Assembly: GCA_905221605.1 (NCBI GenBank)
Contig: CAJNDS010002387.1
Location: 1 to 64,000 of the forward strand
Length of the DNA: 64,000 bases
Direction: 5' to 3'
Source: Symbiodinium natans
Lineage: Eukaryota; Sar; Dinophyceae; Suessiales; Symbiodiniaceae
A program made the translations under genes and the position numbers. Of this stretch, positions 46,657 through 57,344 are shown piece by piece (the first letter of the stretch is position 1; each line of letters begins with the position of its first letter). Below the pieces are notes generated by a model. That model was not told where the DNA came from. It searched no databases and saw only the letters and a program-made list of their open reading frames with translations.

Positions 46657-46719
46657 GGTTTATAGAGCTCGTCAGGAACCCGAGTGGCTGGCAAGGCGAA
46701 ACTATGACAAAAAATTGAG

Positions 46720-47378
46720 CAGCACCACCGAGACCACGATGACAAGTCTCAATTTGCTGCCGGAAGCCGCCAGCTCAGCATCATTGTCGTGAACTTCGGT
46801 CTTTTGGATCGCATGGGCACGAGCAATCGGGGGGTCCAGACAGAGACTTTCCTGCAGACCTACCTGACGGGGGCTTAGGGTTTGGGGTTCAGGCTTTAAG
46901 GGTTTAGTGTTCAGGGTTTAGGGTCTATAGAGTTTAGGGCTTAGGGCTTCGGGCTAAGGGTTCAAGGCTTCTAGGGTTTACAGAGGCCTTCAGGGGCTTG
47001 ATGTCTTAAGGGGTTCGGGTTGAGGGCTTAGGGCTTCGGGCTATAAGCCCTAAACCCTAAACCCTAAACCCTAAACCCTAAACCCTAAACCCTAAACCCT
47101 AAACCCTAAACCCTAAACCCTAAACCCTAAACCCTAAACCCTAAACCCTAAACCCTAAACCCTAAACCCTAAACCCTAAACCCTAAGAGTTGAGGTTCAG
47201 GGTTTAGGGCTTAGGCTTCAGGGTTCAGGGTCTAGGGTTTAGGGTTTAGGGTTTAGGGTTGCTTGTAGCATTATTTTCTACCCATGCTTGATTGCAGTTT
47301 CTCTATGCCTCAATATCAAGGCCTAGGCAACAAGCCCCTACCCTGGCAGGAGCAGCAGCTGCTTGAAGAGGCCACAGG
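46720..47378 (+). CDS. Candidate exons, unknown protein
   Basis: Exon 46720-46872 is 51 codons, long for this window (SRQLSIIVVNFGLLDRMGTS, then NRGVQTETFLQTYLTG), with a GC donor at 46873. Exon 47298-47378 follows (FSMPQYQGLGNKPLPWQEQQ then LLEEATG) with an AG acceptor and GT donor. Phases differ (0 and 2), so one exon is missing between them. The intron contains a ~140-bp CCCTAAA array (47045-47187). Possibly continuous with 48810-49419. Confidence 0.45.
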
Positions 47379-47514
47379 GTCCTTAAGCCCTAAACCCTAA
47401 ACCCTAAACCCTAAACCCTAAACCCTAAACCCTGAACCCTGAACCCTAAACCCTAAACCCTAAACCCTAAACCCTAAACCCTAAACCTCTCTTTAATATA
47501 TAATTTGAATGTTA

Positions 47515-48105
47515 ATGGAGCTACTGGGCAAGGTCTTTTTTTACTGGGCAAGGTCATTTTTTGGCAGGGTCGTTCGGTCCAAAAAACGACCTTGCCCAGT
47601 AAAAGAAATGACCTTGCCCAGTAAAAACATGACCTTGCCCAGTCAAAAAATGACCTTGCCCAATAACTCTTTTACTGGGCAAGGTCATTTTTTTTTACTG
47701 GGCAAGGTAATTTTTTTAACTGGGCAAGGTCATTTTTTAACTGGGCAGGGGCATTTTTTTACTGGGCAAGGTCATGCTTTTACTGGGCAAGGTCATTTTT
47801 TCTGGGCCCAATACAAAAATGACCTTGCCCAGACCTTGCCCAGTAGCTTTTTACTGGGCAAGGTCATTTTTTACTGGGCAAGGTCATTTTTTACTGGGCA
47901 AGGTCATTTTTTTTTACTGGGCAAGGTCATTTTTTTACTGGGCAAGGTCATTTTTTTAAACTGGGCAAGGTTTTTTTTTCTGGGCAAGGTCATTTTTTTC
48001 CTGGGCAAGGTCATTTCTTTTACTGGGCAAGGTCATTTTTTTTACTGGGCAAGGTCATTTCTTTTACCGGGCAAGGTCATTCTTTACTGGGCAAGGTCGT
48101 TCCAT
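47515..48105. repeat. Two-way minisatellite of ACTGGGCAAGGTCATTTTTT
   Basis: About 25 imperfect 20-25-bp units. The first group includes four inverted units (TGACCTTGCCCAGTAAAA) between direct ones at 47585-47670, and one inverted pair recurs at 47817-47843. The rest are direct. The array can fold on itself. A long open frame through it is repeat-driven and not a gene. Confidence 0.9.
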
Positions 48106-48809
48106 AAGTGAAACATTTTCTTAATGTTGTGGGATTCTTTGGGCGGGTGGGTATTCTTCTGGAGCAAATTCTTGACTAGTGAATGCTTGGACTGGAAATG
48201 CTGAAACTAAGCCCTAAACCCTAAACCCTAAACCCTAAACCCTAAACCCTAAACCCTAAACCCTAAACCCTAAACCCTAAGCCCTAAGCCCTAAGCCCTA
48301 AACCCTAAACCCTAAACGCTAAACCGGGGTGTTTGGCTTAGGGCTTGGGATCGCGCCTAGTTTCATGGGACTCTACCTCGGACCCCTGAGGTGGTACCCT
48401 TGGGTTTGGGGGACCCCGAATATGATTCCTAAGGTGATACAAGAGTTTAGGGCCACCACCCAAACCACTGCCTTTTAGGGTTTAGGGCTGTCGCCCTCAA
48501 TTCCCACCATTGCTTTCCCTACAAAGGCGTGGTGAAGGTAGTGGGGCGGGGGTCAGGTAAGGGGAACACAGGAGGCAGTTGAGGCCAGGGTCTAGGGCGC
48601 CGTCTATTCGACCATTCTCCAATGGCTCCACCCATTGTCCATCCAGTAAAGGTGTCCATCACTGCCGGGTATCTTCTGGGTCCAGGCGCCCTAGAAAAGG
48701 GTGGGTGCGGCCGGGTGGGAATTTAGGGCTTAAGGGCCATAGTAGGAGTATATTAAGGGAACCTCTTAGGGGTACAGCCTTAGAGGTACGAGCCTTAACC
48801 CCTTGAGAG

Positions 48810-49419
48810 TTGGAGGACATCTCTCTCACGGAGCAGGGAACCCGCATCACAGAATCTCAGCTTTCAAAGCGTCTTCAAGCCAAAAAGGCCACCCGACAGA
48901 AATCGAAGCCTTTACGCTTTCTTCAGGCCATATGAGCCAGCCCTGAGTCTCCCAGTTTCTCTGAGATCAGCATACTGCCAGGCTCAATGCATGCTCTTGT
49001 GCTCCTGCTCTTCAAGCAGGGTAGCTCCCTAAACCCTAAACCCTAAACCCTAAACCCTAAACCCTAAACCCTAAACCCTAAACCCTAAACCCTAAACCCT
49101 AAGCCCTAAGCCCTAAGCCCTAAACCCTAAACCCTAAACCCTAAACCCTAAACCCTAAAACCTACACCCTAAACCCTAAACCCTACACCCTAAACCCTAA
49201 ACCCTAAACCCGTCATGGCAGGCCTTCGAGATTCAGGAGGAGTCGCGCATGGAAGTAGAGAATGCGCGAGGCGCCCTTGAGAGTTTTGAGGATGTCCCGC
49301 TCCCCCCACCCCCCTCGATTCCTCAGACGCCAACTTGCCACCAGAACCCCTCCATTGCCTTAAGCCCTGAACCGGGTTCCCAGCAAGATGGTTGCAGGGA
49401 AATAGGAGCCCGGGGCTAA
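48810..49419 (+). CDS. 3' end of a gene, charged/proline-rich protein (two exons)
   Basis: Exon 48810-48926 (LEDISLTEQGTRITESQLSK, then RLQAKKATRQKSKPLRFLQ; GC donor) and exon 49222-49419 (AFEIQEESRMEVENARGALE, then SFEDVPLPPPPSIPQTPT, TAA at 49417), both phase 0. A small exon near 48977-49012 may lie between them. The intron is CCCTAAA/CCCTAAG array. No family recognised; the composition suggests a disordered tail. Confidence 0.5.
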
Positions 49420-49891
49420 GGGGCTATATTTTGGGTAACAGAGTCACAGACTCCCTACTAAGACATTGGACCGACCTTGCATTCTCATGACTGGTTTAGG
49501 GTTTAGGGTTTAGGGTTTAGGGTTTAGGGTTTAGGGTTTAGGGTTTAGGGTTAGGGTTCAGGGCTGACCCAAATCCCTCAAGCCGCTGAGCTCCCGCCTT
49601 GCAACCTTAAAAGCCTACAAGCCCTGAAGCCGCAAGCCCCTGGCTGAAGAGCCCGAAGCCCTAAAACCCTAAACCCTAAACCCTAAACCCTAAACCCTAA
49701 ACCCTAAACCCTAAACCCTAAACCCTAAACCCTAAACCCTAAACCCTAAACCCTAAACCCTAAACCCTGAAACCCTAAAACGCCCGAGCTCCATTCTCAA
49801 GTAGAGAAGCAGCTCTTTCTCGGATTCCATACGACTGCCCCCCCCTTACCTCCCTAAACCCTACAACCCTCGTTCCTAACATGCCTTTCAG
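49420..49891. other. Intergenic/intronic telomeric arrays
   Basis: TTTAGGG array 49496-49555 and CCCTAAA array 49668-49768, with unique sequence between. A short frame at 49579-49622 (PLSSRLATLKAYKP then stop) is possible but unsupported. Confidence 0.5.
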
Positions 49892-49990
49892 ATGGGTGTT
49901 GTTATGCAAGCGGTTTCTTCCAAAAGCAGCCGACAGGGAGACCCACAGGAACCTCCTCTGTGCAGGAAGCTCAAAAACTTGAAGGCCTAA
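49892..49990 (+). CDS. Terminal exon, basic C-terminus
   Basis: After a TTTCAG acceptor, 32 codons read MGVVMQAVSSKSSRQGDPQE then PPLCRKLKNLKA and TAA. It opens with ATG but the acceptor right before it suggests an internal Met of a terminal exon. The preceding array (49668-49768) would be intron. Confidence 0.4.
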   Translation: MGVVMQAVSSKSSRQGDPQEPPLCRKLKNLKA

Positions 49991-50389
49991 ATCTCCCACT
50001 TTAGCGAATGAAAAGCTACAAGCCCTGTAGTGTGCTCTTTTGAGACCATGGGTCGCTGATCAGCCTCTTTACGCAAAAAGAAATCATCACCGTTCCTGTT
50101 CTTCGGCTATCTCTCAGCGTTCTGCGCGACGAATGATAGGATCCCCTGAATGCCGTGCATGTTCCTTGTCGTACTGAGGCATGTATACAAAATACGTTTT
50201 GCATATATACGTATGCATATGGAAACATATCTAGTCATATATTGCCTATACAAATACACATACATATGCATAGGCATACGCCCCTCGCACAAAATGGGAC
50301 TACCTTGGGGATCCTTTGGGTAAACCCCCAATCACAAGTGAGCTAGCCTTTAATTAGCCTTTTGGGGTGTATAAATATAAATAGAAATG

Positions 50390-50640
50390 GAAAAGCTGAA
50401 AAACTCATACATAAACAAATACATAAATAGATAAATAGATAAATAGATAAATAGATAAAAAAAATAAATAGATAAATAGATAAATAGATAAATAGATAAA
50501 TAGATAAATAGATAAATAGATAACTAGATAAATAGATAAATAGATAAATAGATAAATAGATACATTCATACACATATCTAAATAAATAAATAAATATATA
50601 AATATATGCACATATATATATATATAATCCTCCCTCAATT
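50390..50640. repeat. AAATAGAT/GATA microsatellite
   Basis: About 20 units of GATAAATA with interruptions, then TA-rich sequence to 50640. The stretch 49991-50389 is AT-rich with TATATACGTATGCATATG-type motifs and no gene. Confidence 0.9.
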
Positions 50641-50705
50641 GAAAGGCTAACGTTTTTTTGGCCCAGGGTATTCAGCAACGAGGGGGTTAGACCCCGAAAC
50701 CACAG

Positions 50706-51855
50706 GTGTGGCTGCGGGGGTGGCGGCGACCCTCCGGCAGTTCATGGGCCAAGACCACGGTGGCGGCCTCGATGGGTGTACAGGGCTTATAGTACGTATA
50801 CATACATTGAAGAATTGCTGCGTACATGGGCATATCTATGTATATATATATATAGATATATATAAGATGTGTATGTATGTTGTTTCTTGCAGGTTGGGGT
50901 TTCGCAGTCCTGAAAAAGGGTTTAGGGTGCGGAGTTCGCCAAGACCCAGGCCTTCTGGGGGCAAACCCGGAACCCTAAAACCCTAAACCCTAAAACCCTA
51001 AAACCCTAAAACCCTAAAACCCTAAGCCCTAAGCGCTAAGCCCTAAGCCCTAAGCCCTAAGCCCCCTTCAGCTTCGGGCACTTCCCCGACCCGAGAGTGC
51101 CCAAGGCCCTAAACCCTAAACCCTAAACCCTAAACCCTAAACCCTAAACCCTAAACCCTAAGCCCCAAGCCCTAAGCCCCAAGCCCTAAGCCCTAAGCCC
51201 TAAGCCCTTTGCCAATCCTGGGCCTCGCTTCTGTTCCATGCCCCTTCCCGCAATGTTGGTGCTCTCTAGGGGTTGGGTTTAGGGTTTCGGGGTTGGGGTG
51301 TAGGGTTTAGGGTTTAGGTTTTAGGGTTTCGGGTTTCGGGTTTAGGGCTTAGGGTTTAGGGTTTAGGATAACACGCATCTGATTCCTTCAAGCAAAGCAA
51401 GGCGTGGGCTCATGCCGCGAGCTGGTGTGCGGAGGCCCACGCCCAAGTTGAGGGTTTAGGGATTAGGGTTCAGGGTTCAGGGTTTGCGGCTTAGGGTGGT
51501 TTAGGGTTTAGGGCAAGGGCCCTGAATTCTAGACTGTAGGGCTTCGGGCTTTGGGGGTTGCATGGCTGCACCGTAGTCCTCCCACGCTCACAACCCTCCC
51601 CACCCTCCCACCCCAGCAACCCTCCGAACCCTCATGACCGTCACAGCCCTCAACCTTAAACCGCAAAAGCCCGAATCCCCAAGCCCTATTTCCTCCGCGG
51701 GGTGTTTCTTACAACTTGGGGGCTTCATCCCACCGCATCCCAGCGGTAGGGCACGAGCTTGGAAGGGGGTTGGCAGAGTGTTGCCATTGGCGGAGGGGCC
51801 CATTTTGTGGCGGAATTTGCGGGGCCGTGATGTCAGTGGATCCGAGTGCGTATAG
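50706..51855 (+). CDS. Candidate exon chain, unknown protein
   Basis: Exons 50706-50777 (VAAGVAATLRQFMGQDHGGG), 51072-51105 (FGHFPDPRVPK, GC donor), 51393-51446 (QSKAWAHAASWCAEAHAQ), and possibly a terminal exon within 51700-51855 (SGRARAWKGVGRVLPLAEG, TAG at 51853). The 51105/51393 junction is phase 0. An alternative frame of the first exon is also open. Arrays of CCCTAAG lie in between. Confidence 0.33.
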
Positions 51856-51870
51856 GTCGCTCTACTCTGC

Positions 51871-52085
51871 CCTAAACCCTAAACCCTAAACCCTAAACCC
51901 TAAACCCTAAACCCTAAACCCTAAACCCTAAACCCTAAACCCTAAACCCTAAACCCTAAACCCTAAACCCTAAACCCTAGACCCTAGACCCTAGACCCTA
52001 GACCCTAGACCCTAGACCCTAAACCCTAAACCCTAAATCCTAGACCCTAAACCCTAAGCCCTAAACCCTAAACCCTAAACCCTAA
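51871..52085. repeat. CCCTAAA array with a homogeneous CCCTAGA block
   Basis: About 14 CCCTAAA units, then seven consecutive CCCTAGA units (51977-52018), then CCCTAAA again. The block-wise variant suggests local amplification of one mutated unit. Confidence 0.9.
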
Positions 52086-52129
52086 ACTGCTTGGTCTAGG
52101 AACCCAGGGATGTTTATCCCCACGTCCAG

Positions 52130-52204
52130 GCAACGGCTACTGCTCCGTCAGCCAGCAGCACGGTGCCAGCTGCCAGTGCAAGGCCCCTCCTGCTTTCGAT
52201 TGGG
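52130..52204 (+). CDS. Candidate exon with EGF-like cysteine spacing
   Basis: NGYCSVSQQHGASCQCKAPP after a TCCAG acceptor shows C-x9-C-x-C with an aromatic before the first Cys, as in the second half of an EGF-like repeat. It ends at TTTGGG-type repeat. Isolated, with no neighbouring exon joined. Confidence 0.35.
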
Positions 52205-52389
52205 GTTTGGGGTTTGGGGTTTGGGGTTTGGGGTTTAGGGTTTAGGGTTTCGGGTTTAGGGTTTAGGGCTCAGAGTTTCGCAAAACGGATGTAAAAATGG
52301 ACCTAAGTTTCATGTCGACAGGAGGTCTGGAAGGAAGGCTGGCAATCGGGTTTGCCGTGGTTATGTCGACACATGAGAATCCGAATAAA

Positions 52390-52605
52390 CCCGAAACCCA
52401 AGAAACCCTATAAACCCTATAAACCCTATAAACCCTATAAACTCTATAAACCCTATAAACCCTATAAACCCCATAAACCCGACATAGACCCTATAAACCC
52501 TACTATAAACCCTATAAACCCTATAAACCCTATAAACCCTATAAACCCTAGAAACCCGATATAAACCCTCGAAACCCTATAAACCCTAAACCCTATATAA
52601 ACCCT
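52390..52605. repeat. TATAAACCC nonamer array
   Basis: About 20 units of a 9-bp variant (TATAAACCC) with a few defects. The + frame through it encodes a KPY repeat but is period-driven. Confidence 0.9.
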
Positions 52606-53114
52606 AAACCCTAGGAGGGCGCCAGGCGTCCCAATTTCGTAACCCCCACGAACCTTAAACCTTCCGCAAAAACCGAAGCCCCAAACCTCCCAAAAATATA
52701 GGGTTCTTAAGGGAGGGGCCTGTAACCCAAGGTTCCCGAATACTCCCCAGTACTCCCTAAGGCTCCCTAAGCTTCCTTAAGGTTCCCTAGGTACCCACCC
52801 GCCGCATATCCTCAACCCTAAACCCTCAACCAAACCCTGAACCCTAAACCCCCCAAAAGCCAAGAAGGAAGCTCTTTGGACAGCTCCGGCCTCCCCTGAG
52901 CCCTGAGCCCTAAACTCCAACACCTAGACCCCGGAGCCCCTGAGCGCCTAAACTGTCGGCTCCTCTAAGCCCCTGAACCCTCAACCCCTGAGCCCCTATA
53001 AGCCCCTCCCTGAATGCCTGAACCTGCAACCCCCCTGAGCCCCTAAACCCTACTTCCGACACCCTACACCCTAAACCCCTGACCCCTAAACCCTCAGCCC
53101 CAAAAAGCAAACAG

Positions 53115-53658
53115 GCTGGCTACCAGGGAGCTGGCTCCCCAGATCGGGCAGGTGAATGTTCTATGGTCCTGTCGAAGGGGTGTAGGGGGGTTTAGGGAGG
53201 TTTTAGGGGGGTTTGGGGTGTTTTGGGGGGTTTAGGAGTTTAGGGCTTAGGGTTTGGGGGGAGGGGTGTTGCGAGGACGTGGGGAGGTTCGTCCGGGTTC
53301 GCAGAGTGTGTCCATGTCCATCTGCTGTTGTAGCATGGGTCATACGTACTCAACCCAAACCCAAACCCTACAAGCGGCCCAAGGCCCAACGCCTAGCAAG
53401 GTTTAGGGTTTAGGGTTTAGGGTTTAGGGTTTAGGGTTTAGGGTTTAGGGTTTAGGGTTTAGGGTTTAGGGTTTAGGGTTTAGGGTTTAGGGTTTAAGGT
53501 TTAGGGTTTAGGGTTTAGGGACTCGTGCGAAAGCAGTCTCTGGACGTCGAAAAACTCCAGTGGATGTCGAGACTGTGCACCTGAACTTGCCGGAAACACC
53601 AACTCCTCAACCCTATTTAGCCCTAAACCATATACAGCCCCTAGCCCATAGATCCTAA
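53115..53658 (+). CDS. Candidate exons ending in a terminal exon
   Basis: Exon 53115-53151 reads LATRELAPQIGQ, recalling the PTRELAxQI motif of DEAD-box helicases, but it is only 12 codons. Exon 52866-52902 (KEALWTAPASPEP) may precede it. Terminal exon 53537-53658 reads SGRRKTPVDVETVHLNLPET, then PTPQPYLALNHIQPLAHRS, TAA at 53656. The two lie on either side of a TTTAGGG array (53400-53520). Membership in one gene is unproven. Confidence 0.35.
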
Positions 53659-53808
53659 GCCCAAAGCCAAAAGGTCCAATCGTGATCCCAACTCTCACGC
53701 GTAACCCTAGACCCCAAGCCCCAAACCCTAAACTAAACCCTAAACCCTAAACCCCAAACACCCCTAACCCTAAGCCCTAAACCCTACACCCTAAACCCGA
53801 AACTGCAC

Positions 53809-53842
<34 letters not shown>

Positions 53843-53852
53843 ACCCCCCACC
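53809..53852. repeat. Poly-C tract
   Basis: Some 33 C residues, then CCACCCCCCACCC. The longest of about ten such homopolymers in introns here (others near 1570, 6992, 8038, 9933, 38949, 39530, 44049). Confidence 0.9.
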
Positions 53853-53932
53853 CTCAACCCCTGACCCCTAATTAAACCCCAAACCCTGAACCCTAAATCC
53901 CTGACCTGCCCGAATAAGACCCTGCAACCCAG

Positions 53933-54558
53933 AATGGCTACGTGTGCAACCCCGCTGCCTCCTTCGTTGAGCGGCCGCTCATCTCTGCGGCGCCGGGCAC
54001 GGCAGCGCCACAGGTGGGCCTTTGGGGTAGAGGTTGTAGGGTTCATGGGCTGTTTAGGGTTTAGGGCTAGTTTTGGGTTTGGGGCTAGTTTTGGGTTTAG
54101 GGTTGGTTTAGGGTTTATTGTGCTTTGGCAGGTGAAGGTTTTCAGAGGGACTTCAGGGGTTGGGGCTTAGGGTTTAGGGGGCTTGGTATGGTTGATGGCT
54201 TGAGGGGTTTGGAGGGCTTTTGGGTGCGAGAAGTTTCCTGGCTTGAGGGGTTCACATTTTCAATAGGGTTTAGAGTGTAGGTCTGGAGGTGGTGTTAAGG
54301 ATGTGCGGGTCGGAGGGATTCTTTACACAGAAGGTTCATGGGTACACAGATGTACCGTTTTAAAACGGTTACAACCTATTGTAGCTACAATTACCCTTCT
54401 TGTATCTCTACTTATAACTACCCAGGAACCCTAAACCCCAAACCCCAAGCCCTAAACTCCCTACGTAAACCCTAAACCCTAAACGTAGGCTTGGAGCTTG
54501 GCAGCAGGTCGCCGACCTGCACGTTGCCAGCCTGCGCGCGGAGCCCGTGAAACCTTAG
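53933..54558 (+). CDS. 3' end of a gene, unknown product (two exons)
   Basis: Exon 53933-54013 (NGYVCNPAASFVERPLISAA then PGTAAPQ; CCCAG acceptor, GTGGG donor) joins in phase 0 to terminal exon 54508-54558 (VADLHVASLRAEPVKP, TAG at 54556). An ATG frame also starts at 53934 but is more Arg/Pro-rich and less likely. The intron carries the family B element at 54331-54430. Confidence 0.5.
54331..54430. mobile_element. Introner-like element, family B, diverged copy
   Basis: AAGGTTCATGGGTACACAG at the left and AACTACCCAGGAACC at the right form the weak terminal repeat. The centre has TTTTAAAACGGTTACAACC. It lies wholly inside the intron between 54013 and 54508. Confidence 0.6.
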
Positions 54559-54668
54559 GATGGCTTGGGGTAAGGGCTTAGCTAGGGTTTGGGGTTTTGG
54601 GTTTGGGGTTTAGGGTTTAGGGTTTGGGGTTTGGGGTTTAGGGTTTAGCATTTAGGGTTTAGGGCTGA

Positions 54669-55024
54669 GTTACATGGGCCCCTAGTAGCACGGCACCCTT
54701 TAAAAAAAAACAAGTACACCCCCAGCAGGGGTCCTAATTTAGAGAACTCAGATTGTTTAAGGGTAGTTTAGTTACATGGGCCCTTCGTATGCTGGGTGTT
54801 GGAGTACTATGCTTTAAGACTTGTTGTTGGTTCTGGGTTCCTTTTGTAGCTGCTTATACCTAAAAAGTATATACTGTTTTTTTTCAGGGTCTACTCCAAA
54901 GTAGGGTATGGTCCCTTACCTTCTTTAAACGGTTCTGAAGTATATGCCCATGGGCTGTCTAGGGTAGATAGGGGGTACATAAGGGGTCCTCTTTTAAGGG
55001 CCCACACGAAGGGGACCATGTAAC
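54669..55024. mobile_element. Inverted-repeat element, family F, with a nested or tandem copy
   Basis: GTTACATGGGCCCTTCGTAT (54771) matches the inverted right end (ACGAAGGGGACCATGTAAC, ending 55024), bounding a 254-bp element. A second left end (GTTACATGGGCCCCTAG) lies at 54669. Non-coding, in the gene-poor stretch 54559-55370. Confidence 0.7.
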
Positions 55025-55412
55025 GACCCTGTAGAGTTGAGGGTTGAGGGTTCGGGGATGAAGGCTACAGTAGGGGCTTCATAAGGACAAACTTATTGTA
55101 AACCCTAAACCCTAAACCCTAAACCCTAAACTCTAAACCCTAAACCCCAAACCCTTGACTTATTGGGCCCTGCTAGAACTCTGCGTGGGCTTTCCAAGCT
55201 CTACATGGGGGGAAGTAGGGAGCTGGGCACCTCATAGCGCCTAAAACCCTAAGCCCTAAAGCCCCAAAACCCTAAACCCTAAACCCGAAACCCTCAAGAC
55301 AAAATACGTAGAAATTGTATGTGGTGCCATTTTGGATTTCCCAAGATATTTGTCTAAACACCTGACAAGCCGTTTTTAAGCAAAGTAATTCAAAACGCCT
55401 CCGGGCTGCCAA

Positions 55413-55700
55413 TTGCTCAATCTACTTAAACCTCTGGGTGCCAAAGTCTGTGCGGGCACGATGCACGCTGCAGGTGCGCGAGGTTCTCCTGAAGAGTGGC
55501 ATTCTGGCACAAAACGGCTGGGAATGTCCGGCGCAGCTCTTTGTCCTGTGTCTTGGAGCGCATCAGGCTTCCAAGATCCCGACACGAAGAAAAAGTGGTG
55601 GTGGGACAAGGCCAGTGAGCACGCCTGCTGGGATCAGGCTCGCGTTGCAGCTGCAGCGCACGCTCTGGACATGTGCGCTGCTTGGTGCAAGGACCTGTGA
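55413..55700 (+). CDS. Open frame, uncertain coding region
   Basis: Stop-free GC-rich 288 bp with no telomeric repeat, two overlapping frames both plausible. Frame 1 ends KKKWWWDKASEHACWDQARV, then AAAAHALDMCAAWCKDL, TGA. Frame 2 contains CTLQVREVLLKSGILAQNGW then ECPAQLFVLCLGAHQASK. A frameshift between them, or a donor inside, is possible, so it may be a broken gene. No family recognised. The 55701-55960 region is likely its 3' flank. Confidence 0.35.
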   Translation: MLNLLKPLGAKVCAGTMHAAGARGSPEEWHSGTKRLGMSGAALCPVSWSASGFQDPDTKKKWWWDKASEHACWDQARVAAAAHALDMCAAWCKDL

Positions 55701-56026
55701 CGGATGCAGATGAGCGTAGCCGTGTGTCCTCAGCCTTGCAGTAGAAAACGAGCTCGCGTGGCTTCAGCGCTTTTCATCCAGTTGTTGTCTTGCTGTCTCC
55801 GAAGCCCGCATTACTGGCGGAGCCCTTTGGCCTTTTCTGCTGCCAAGGATGTCCAGGCTTGGAGGGTTTGCAAAGGCCTGCTAGGTAGTTCTCTTTCAGA
55901 ACATGGTGTTTTCGCCTTACGACGGGGTGCTCTTGATCAACGCCTGCAACCTGTACTCTAGGCCCTTCCCTTTGCACTGAATTTGTGCTTAACTTGTGCT
56001 TTACTTTCTGTTGACTGCGCTGACTT

Positions 56027-56390
56027 CCCCTCCCTCCCCCCTCCCCCCCCTCCCCCCCCCCCGCACCCCCTCCCCCCCTCCCCCCCCCTCCCCCCCTCCC
56101 CCCCCCCCCCCCCTCCCCCCCCCCCCCTCCCCCCCCCCCCCCCCCCCTGGCCCTCCCCCTCCCCCCCCTCCCCCCCCCCCTCCCCCCCCCCCCCTCCCCC
56201 CCCCCCCCCCCCCCCCCTCCCCCCCCCCTCCCCCCCCCCCTCCCCCCCCCCCTCCCCCCCCCTCCCCCCCCCTCCCCCCCCCTCCCCCCCCTCCCCCCCT
56301 CCACCCCCTCCCCCCCCCTGCCCCCCCCTCCCCCCCCCCCCTCCCCCTCCCCCCCTTCCCCCCCCTCCCCTCCCCCCCCCCCTACCTGCC
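56027..56390. repeat. 360-bp C/T homopyrimidine tract
   Basis: Almost only C with single or double T every 7-12 bases (CCCCCCCCTCC units), with a few A/G interruptions. The complementary strand is G-rich with G-runs suited to quadruplexes. The Pro- and Gly-rich frames on both strands are artefacts. Downstream (56478-56545) a short TTTCGCTCAAAAC repeat follows. Confidence 0.9.
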
Positions 56391-56593
56391 AACGCACCAC
56401 CGACCGCCCTCCCCCCTTCCGTCCAGTTCGTTCCCCCTGCCCCCTCGAACCCCCGCCCAAAAAAACAATAATAGGTTCTACAAAAAGCTTTCGTTCAAAA
56501 CGTTTCGCTCAAAACTTTCGCTCAAACGTTTCACTCAAAACTGTCGCCAGCCCTAACCTCTAAACCCTAAACCCCAAACCCTCCCAAAACCCT

Positions 56594-56702
56594 ATATGGG
56601 GGTTTCCGAAATTAGGGGCACCTTGTTGGGGTTCTATTTATAAGGGGATCCTACGTTTTGTGGATCTGTATTGGGGGTCCCCTATTTTCGTAAACCCCCA
56701 TT
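56594..56702. mobile_element. Short inverted-repeat element, family E, copy 2
   Basis: ATGGGGGTTTCCGAAATTAG at the left is inverted at the right (CCCCTATTTTCGTAAACCCC). Related to 8880-8976. The stretch 56703-57344 shows only telomere-like variants and unique sequence with no defensible exon. Confidence 0.7.
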
Positions 56703-57344
56703 TAGCCAAAAAACCCATATAGCCGTTTAAGGGATTCTCTTTAGAAATTCCCTGAATCCCTTCAAAGAGCCAGGGCGTCGACAAGGAGACTCTTGTTGCA
56801 TGGGGGACCTTACCCACAAGGATCGAAAGCCCTAAGTCCTGAACCCTGAACCCTCCCTCCCACCCCCCGGACCCCTAAACCCTTAAACCCTCAACCCCTA
56901 AACCCTACGTGCGCCCGTTCTGAGGCGACAACAGCGTGGCAGTAGTCTTCCGGGATAGCTCGAGGCGTGGCTCCTGGTGCAAAGCTTTAGATTTAAGGGC
57001 GACGTCGAGGGTCAGGCGTTCCGGGTTCACGGCTTAATCTACTAATCCGCAAACCCGGTGCACATCCTTTGCCCCTTGCCTTGCTCTGAGGGCAAGGTTT
57101 GTCGAGCATCCGAGTTTAGGGCCTATGTTTAGGGTTTAGGGTTTATGGCTGGGACGGCCTCGGCTTTTCCCGTCACATCTTGGGTTTAATCATGCGAATT
57201 TTGAACCAGTATGTAGAGCCCTACACCCTGAGACCCTCTAAACCCTTAACCAATCCCAAAAAAACCTAAGCGGCTAAAACCTCTAAGCCCTAAACCCCAA
57301 TCCCTTCCCTTACCCCCAAACCCCTAAAAGCCCCTGAGAGGCAG

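Noticed and set aside
47509-48111. 200-codon open frame
   Set aside because: Pure consequence of the ACTGGGCAAGGTCATTTTTT minisatellite; overlapping frames show the same repetitive peptide.
50343-50678. Tyr/Ile/Leu-rich minus-strand frames
   Set aside because: Reverse reading of the GATAAATA microsatellite.
53115-53151. DEAD-box helicase gene
   Set aside because: LATRELAPQIGQ resembles the TRELA motif, but no walker, DEAD or SAT motif is found in neighbouring exons; kept only as an unnamed exon.
55774-56556. Long Gly-rich (minus) and Pro-rich (plus) open frames
   Set aside because: They are created by the C/T homopyrimidine tract, which has almost no stop codons in any frame; no non-repetitive conserved sequence.
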